In this document: positions 61,793-64,000 of the stretch, piece by piece
Layout: every line of letters starts with the position of its first letter
Position numbering within the stretch: position 1 is the stretch's first letter
Assembly: GCA_950097015.1 (NCBI GenBank)
Contig: CATNEN010000007.1
Coordinates: 8,309,001-8,373,000 of the forward strand
From: Macrostomum hystrix
Taxonomy: Eukaryota > Platyhelminthes > Macrostomidae
DNA length: 64,000 nucleotides
Direction of reading: 5' to 3'
Program-made: the position numbers and the translations under genes
The notes under the pieces: model-generated
What the model was told of the DNA's origin: nothing
The model's input: only the letters and a program-made list of their open reading frames with translations
Databases searched by the model: none

Positions 61793-62375
61793 AGATTTAT
61801 GGACAAGTATGAATCGATGGACAAGTAGATTGATGGACAAGTATGAATCGATGGACAAGTATGAACCGATGGACAAGTAGATCGATGGACAAGTAGATCG
61901 ATGGACAAGAAGATCGATGGACAAGTAGATCGATGGACAAGTAGATCGATGGACAAGTATGAATCGATGGACAAGTATGAATCGATGGACAAGTATGAAT
62001 CGATGGACAAGTATGAACCGATGGACAAGTAGATCGATGGACAAGTAGATCGATGGACAAGAAGATCGATGGACAAGTAGATCGATGGACAAGTAGATCG
62101 ATGGACAAGTAGATCGATGGACAAGAAGATCGATGGACAAGAAGATCGATGGACAAGTAGATCGATGGACAAGAAGATCGATGGACAAGTAGATCGATGG
62201 ACAAGTAGATCGATGGACAAGTAGATCGATGGACAAGAAGATCGATGGACAAGAAGATCGATGGACAAGTAGATCGATGGACAAGAAGATCGATGGACAA
62301 GTAGATCGATGTACAAGAATGAATCGATGGACAAGTAGATCGATGTACAAGAATGAATCGATGGACAAGTAGATT
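61793..62375. repeat. 16/18-bp array, about 35 units
   Basis: GATGGACAAGTAGATC and GATGGACAAGTATGAATC, plus GAAGATC variants; ATCGAT occurs at nearly every junction. Block duplication of about 170 bp is visible (61855 and 62020). Confidence 0.95.
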
Positions 62376-62689
62376 AAAAACTAATAAAAATGGTTCTTTC
62401 CGCTAGAATAGTTCAACAAATATGACTAATTGGGAGACAGTGAAATTGACAGGCAGTTAATTCTCTGATTGCTGATAGACAAGCAGCAGGGAGGTGCAGC
62501 TGCACTACCACGGCGGCATCCCATCAGTCCCCGTGTCCTCAAATCAGATGGCAATTAATTAAGAAGCAGAAATTTTAGACTAGGTTGCTGTGTAAGTTTT
62601 GGGGCGCCTTGACTTGCAGCAACAGCTGTTGCTAGGACAAAATATTTCAGTGGGAGCTCCAATGGAGCTTCAACAGTAGAATTTTCCTG

Positions 62690-64000
62690 ACATCACCCTG
62701 CAGAGAGACTGTTTCATCTGCCCTTCACCCTGCAGAGAGACTGTTTCATCTGCCCCTCACCCTGCAGAGAGACTGTTTCATCTGCCCCTCACCCTGCAGA
62801 GAGACTGTTTCATCTGCCCTTCACCCTGCAGAGAGACTGTTTCATCTGCCCCTCACCCTGCAGAGAGACTGTTTCATCTGCCCCTCACCCTGCAGAGAGA
62901 CTGTTTCATCTGCCCCTCACCCTGCAGAGAGACTGTTTCATCTGCCTCTCACCCTACAGAGAGACTGTTTCATCTGCCCCTCACCCTACAGAGAGACTGT
63001 TTCATCTGCCCCTCACCCTACAGAGAGACTGTTTCATCTGCCTCTCACCCTACAGAGAGACTGTTTCATCTGCCTCTCACCCTACAGAGAGACTGTTTCA
63101 TCTGCCCCTCACCCTACAGAGAGACTGTTTCATCTGCCCCTCACCCTACAGAGAGACTGTTTCATCTGCCCCTCACCCTGCAGAGAGACTGTTTCATCTC
63201 CCCCTCACCCTACAGAGAGACTGTTTCATCTGCCCCTCACCCTGCAGAGAGACTGTTTCATCTGCCCCTCACCCGACAGAGAGACTGTTTCATCTGCCCC
63301 TCACCCTACAGAGAGACTGTTTCATCTGCCCCTCACCCTGCAGAGAGACTGTTTCATCTGCCCCTCACCCTGCAGAGAGACTGTTTCATCTGCCCCTCAC
63401 CATACAGAGAGACTGTTTCATCTGCCCCTCACTCTACAGAGAGACTGTTTCATCTGCCCCTCACTCTACAGAGAGACTGTTTCATCTGCCCCTCACCCTA
63501 CAGAGAGACTGTTTCATCTGCCCCTCACCCTGCAGAGAGACTGTTTCATCTGCCCCTCACCCTACAGAGAGACTGTTTCATCTGCCCCTCACCCTACAGA
63601 GAGACTGTTTCATCTGCCCCTCACCCTGCAGAGAGACTGTTTCATCTGCCCCTCACCCTACAGAGAGACTGTTTCATCTGCCCCTCACCCTGCAGAGAGA
63701 CTGTTTCATCTCCCCCTCACCCTGCAGAGAGACTGTTTCATCTCCCCCTCACCCTGCAGAGAGACTGTTTCATCTCCCCCTCACCCTACAGAGAGACTGT
63801 TTCATCTGCCCCTCACCCTACAGAGAGACTGTTTCATCTGCCCCTCACCCGACAGAGAGACTGTTTCATCTGCCCCTCACCCTGCAGAGAGACTGTTTCA
63901 TCTGCCCCTCACCCTGCAGAGAGACTGTTTCATCTGCCCCTCACTCTACAGAGAGACTGTTTCATCTGCCCCTCACTCTACAGAGAGACTGTTTCATCTG
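62690..64000. repeat. 32-bp array running off the window end, at least 41 units
   Basis: CAGAGAGACTGTTTCATCTG + CCCCTCACCCTG, with CTG/CTA and GCCC/TCCC variants. Its full length is unknown. Confidence 0.97.

Overview
The window is nuclear DNA from an animal. Genes are split by GT-AG introns, coding exons are GC-rich and introns AT-rich, and there is a Ty3/gypsy LTR retrotransposon, a tRNA-headed SINE family and a very heavy load of minisatellites. By my estimate tandem arrays cover about 21 kb, one third of the window. The gene set (SID-1-like dsRNA channel, ERG potassium channel, CCDC66, UPF0489/C5orf22) is metazoan and non-dipteran. The repeat load would suit a free-living flatworm such as Macrostomum, but that is a guess and not something the sequence proves.

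Layout. 1-7.9 kb is intergenic and mostly minisatellites. 7.9-22.0 kb holds a five-exon UPF0489 gene on the minus strand. Its largest intron (10669-20921) carries a broken gypsy element with a second, nested solo LTR. 23.5-38.4 kb is a nine-exon CCDC66 gene on the minus strand, every exon joint of which I checked for phase (1136 codons plus stop). Its largest intron (26736-33896) contains a complete two-exon SID-1/SIDT gene on the opposite strand (28546-32066). 38.4-41.3 kb is a quiet AT-rich spacer. 41.3-51.1 kb is the 3' part of an ERG-type (KCNH) potassium channel on the minus strand, from the linker before S1 to the stop. No PAS-domain exon is visible, so its 5' exons must lie beyond the window or be missing. 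51.1-64.0 kb is upstream or intronic DNA dominated by arrays, including a 2.4 kb GC-box-like array and one that runs off the window end.

The most unusual signal concerns the arrays in introns. In seven introns of three different genes the minisatellite begins at or within a few tens of bases of the 5' splice site, and its unit looks like a copy of the first bases of the intron. In several of them every unit still carries a GTGAGT/GTGAGA donor-like hexamer. This suggests arrays grown from splice donors, leaving introns full of potential U1-binding sites. One such intron (8922-10184) is a multiple of three and stop-free, so its retention would add an in-frame repetitive domain. Long open frames lying on the arrays themselves are artefacts of repeat units and are not annotated as genes.
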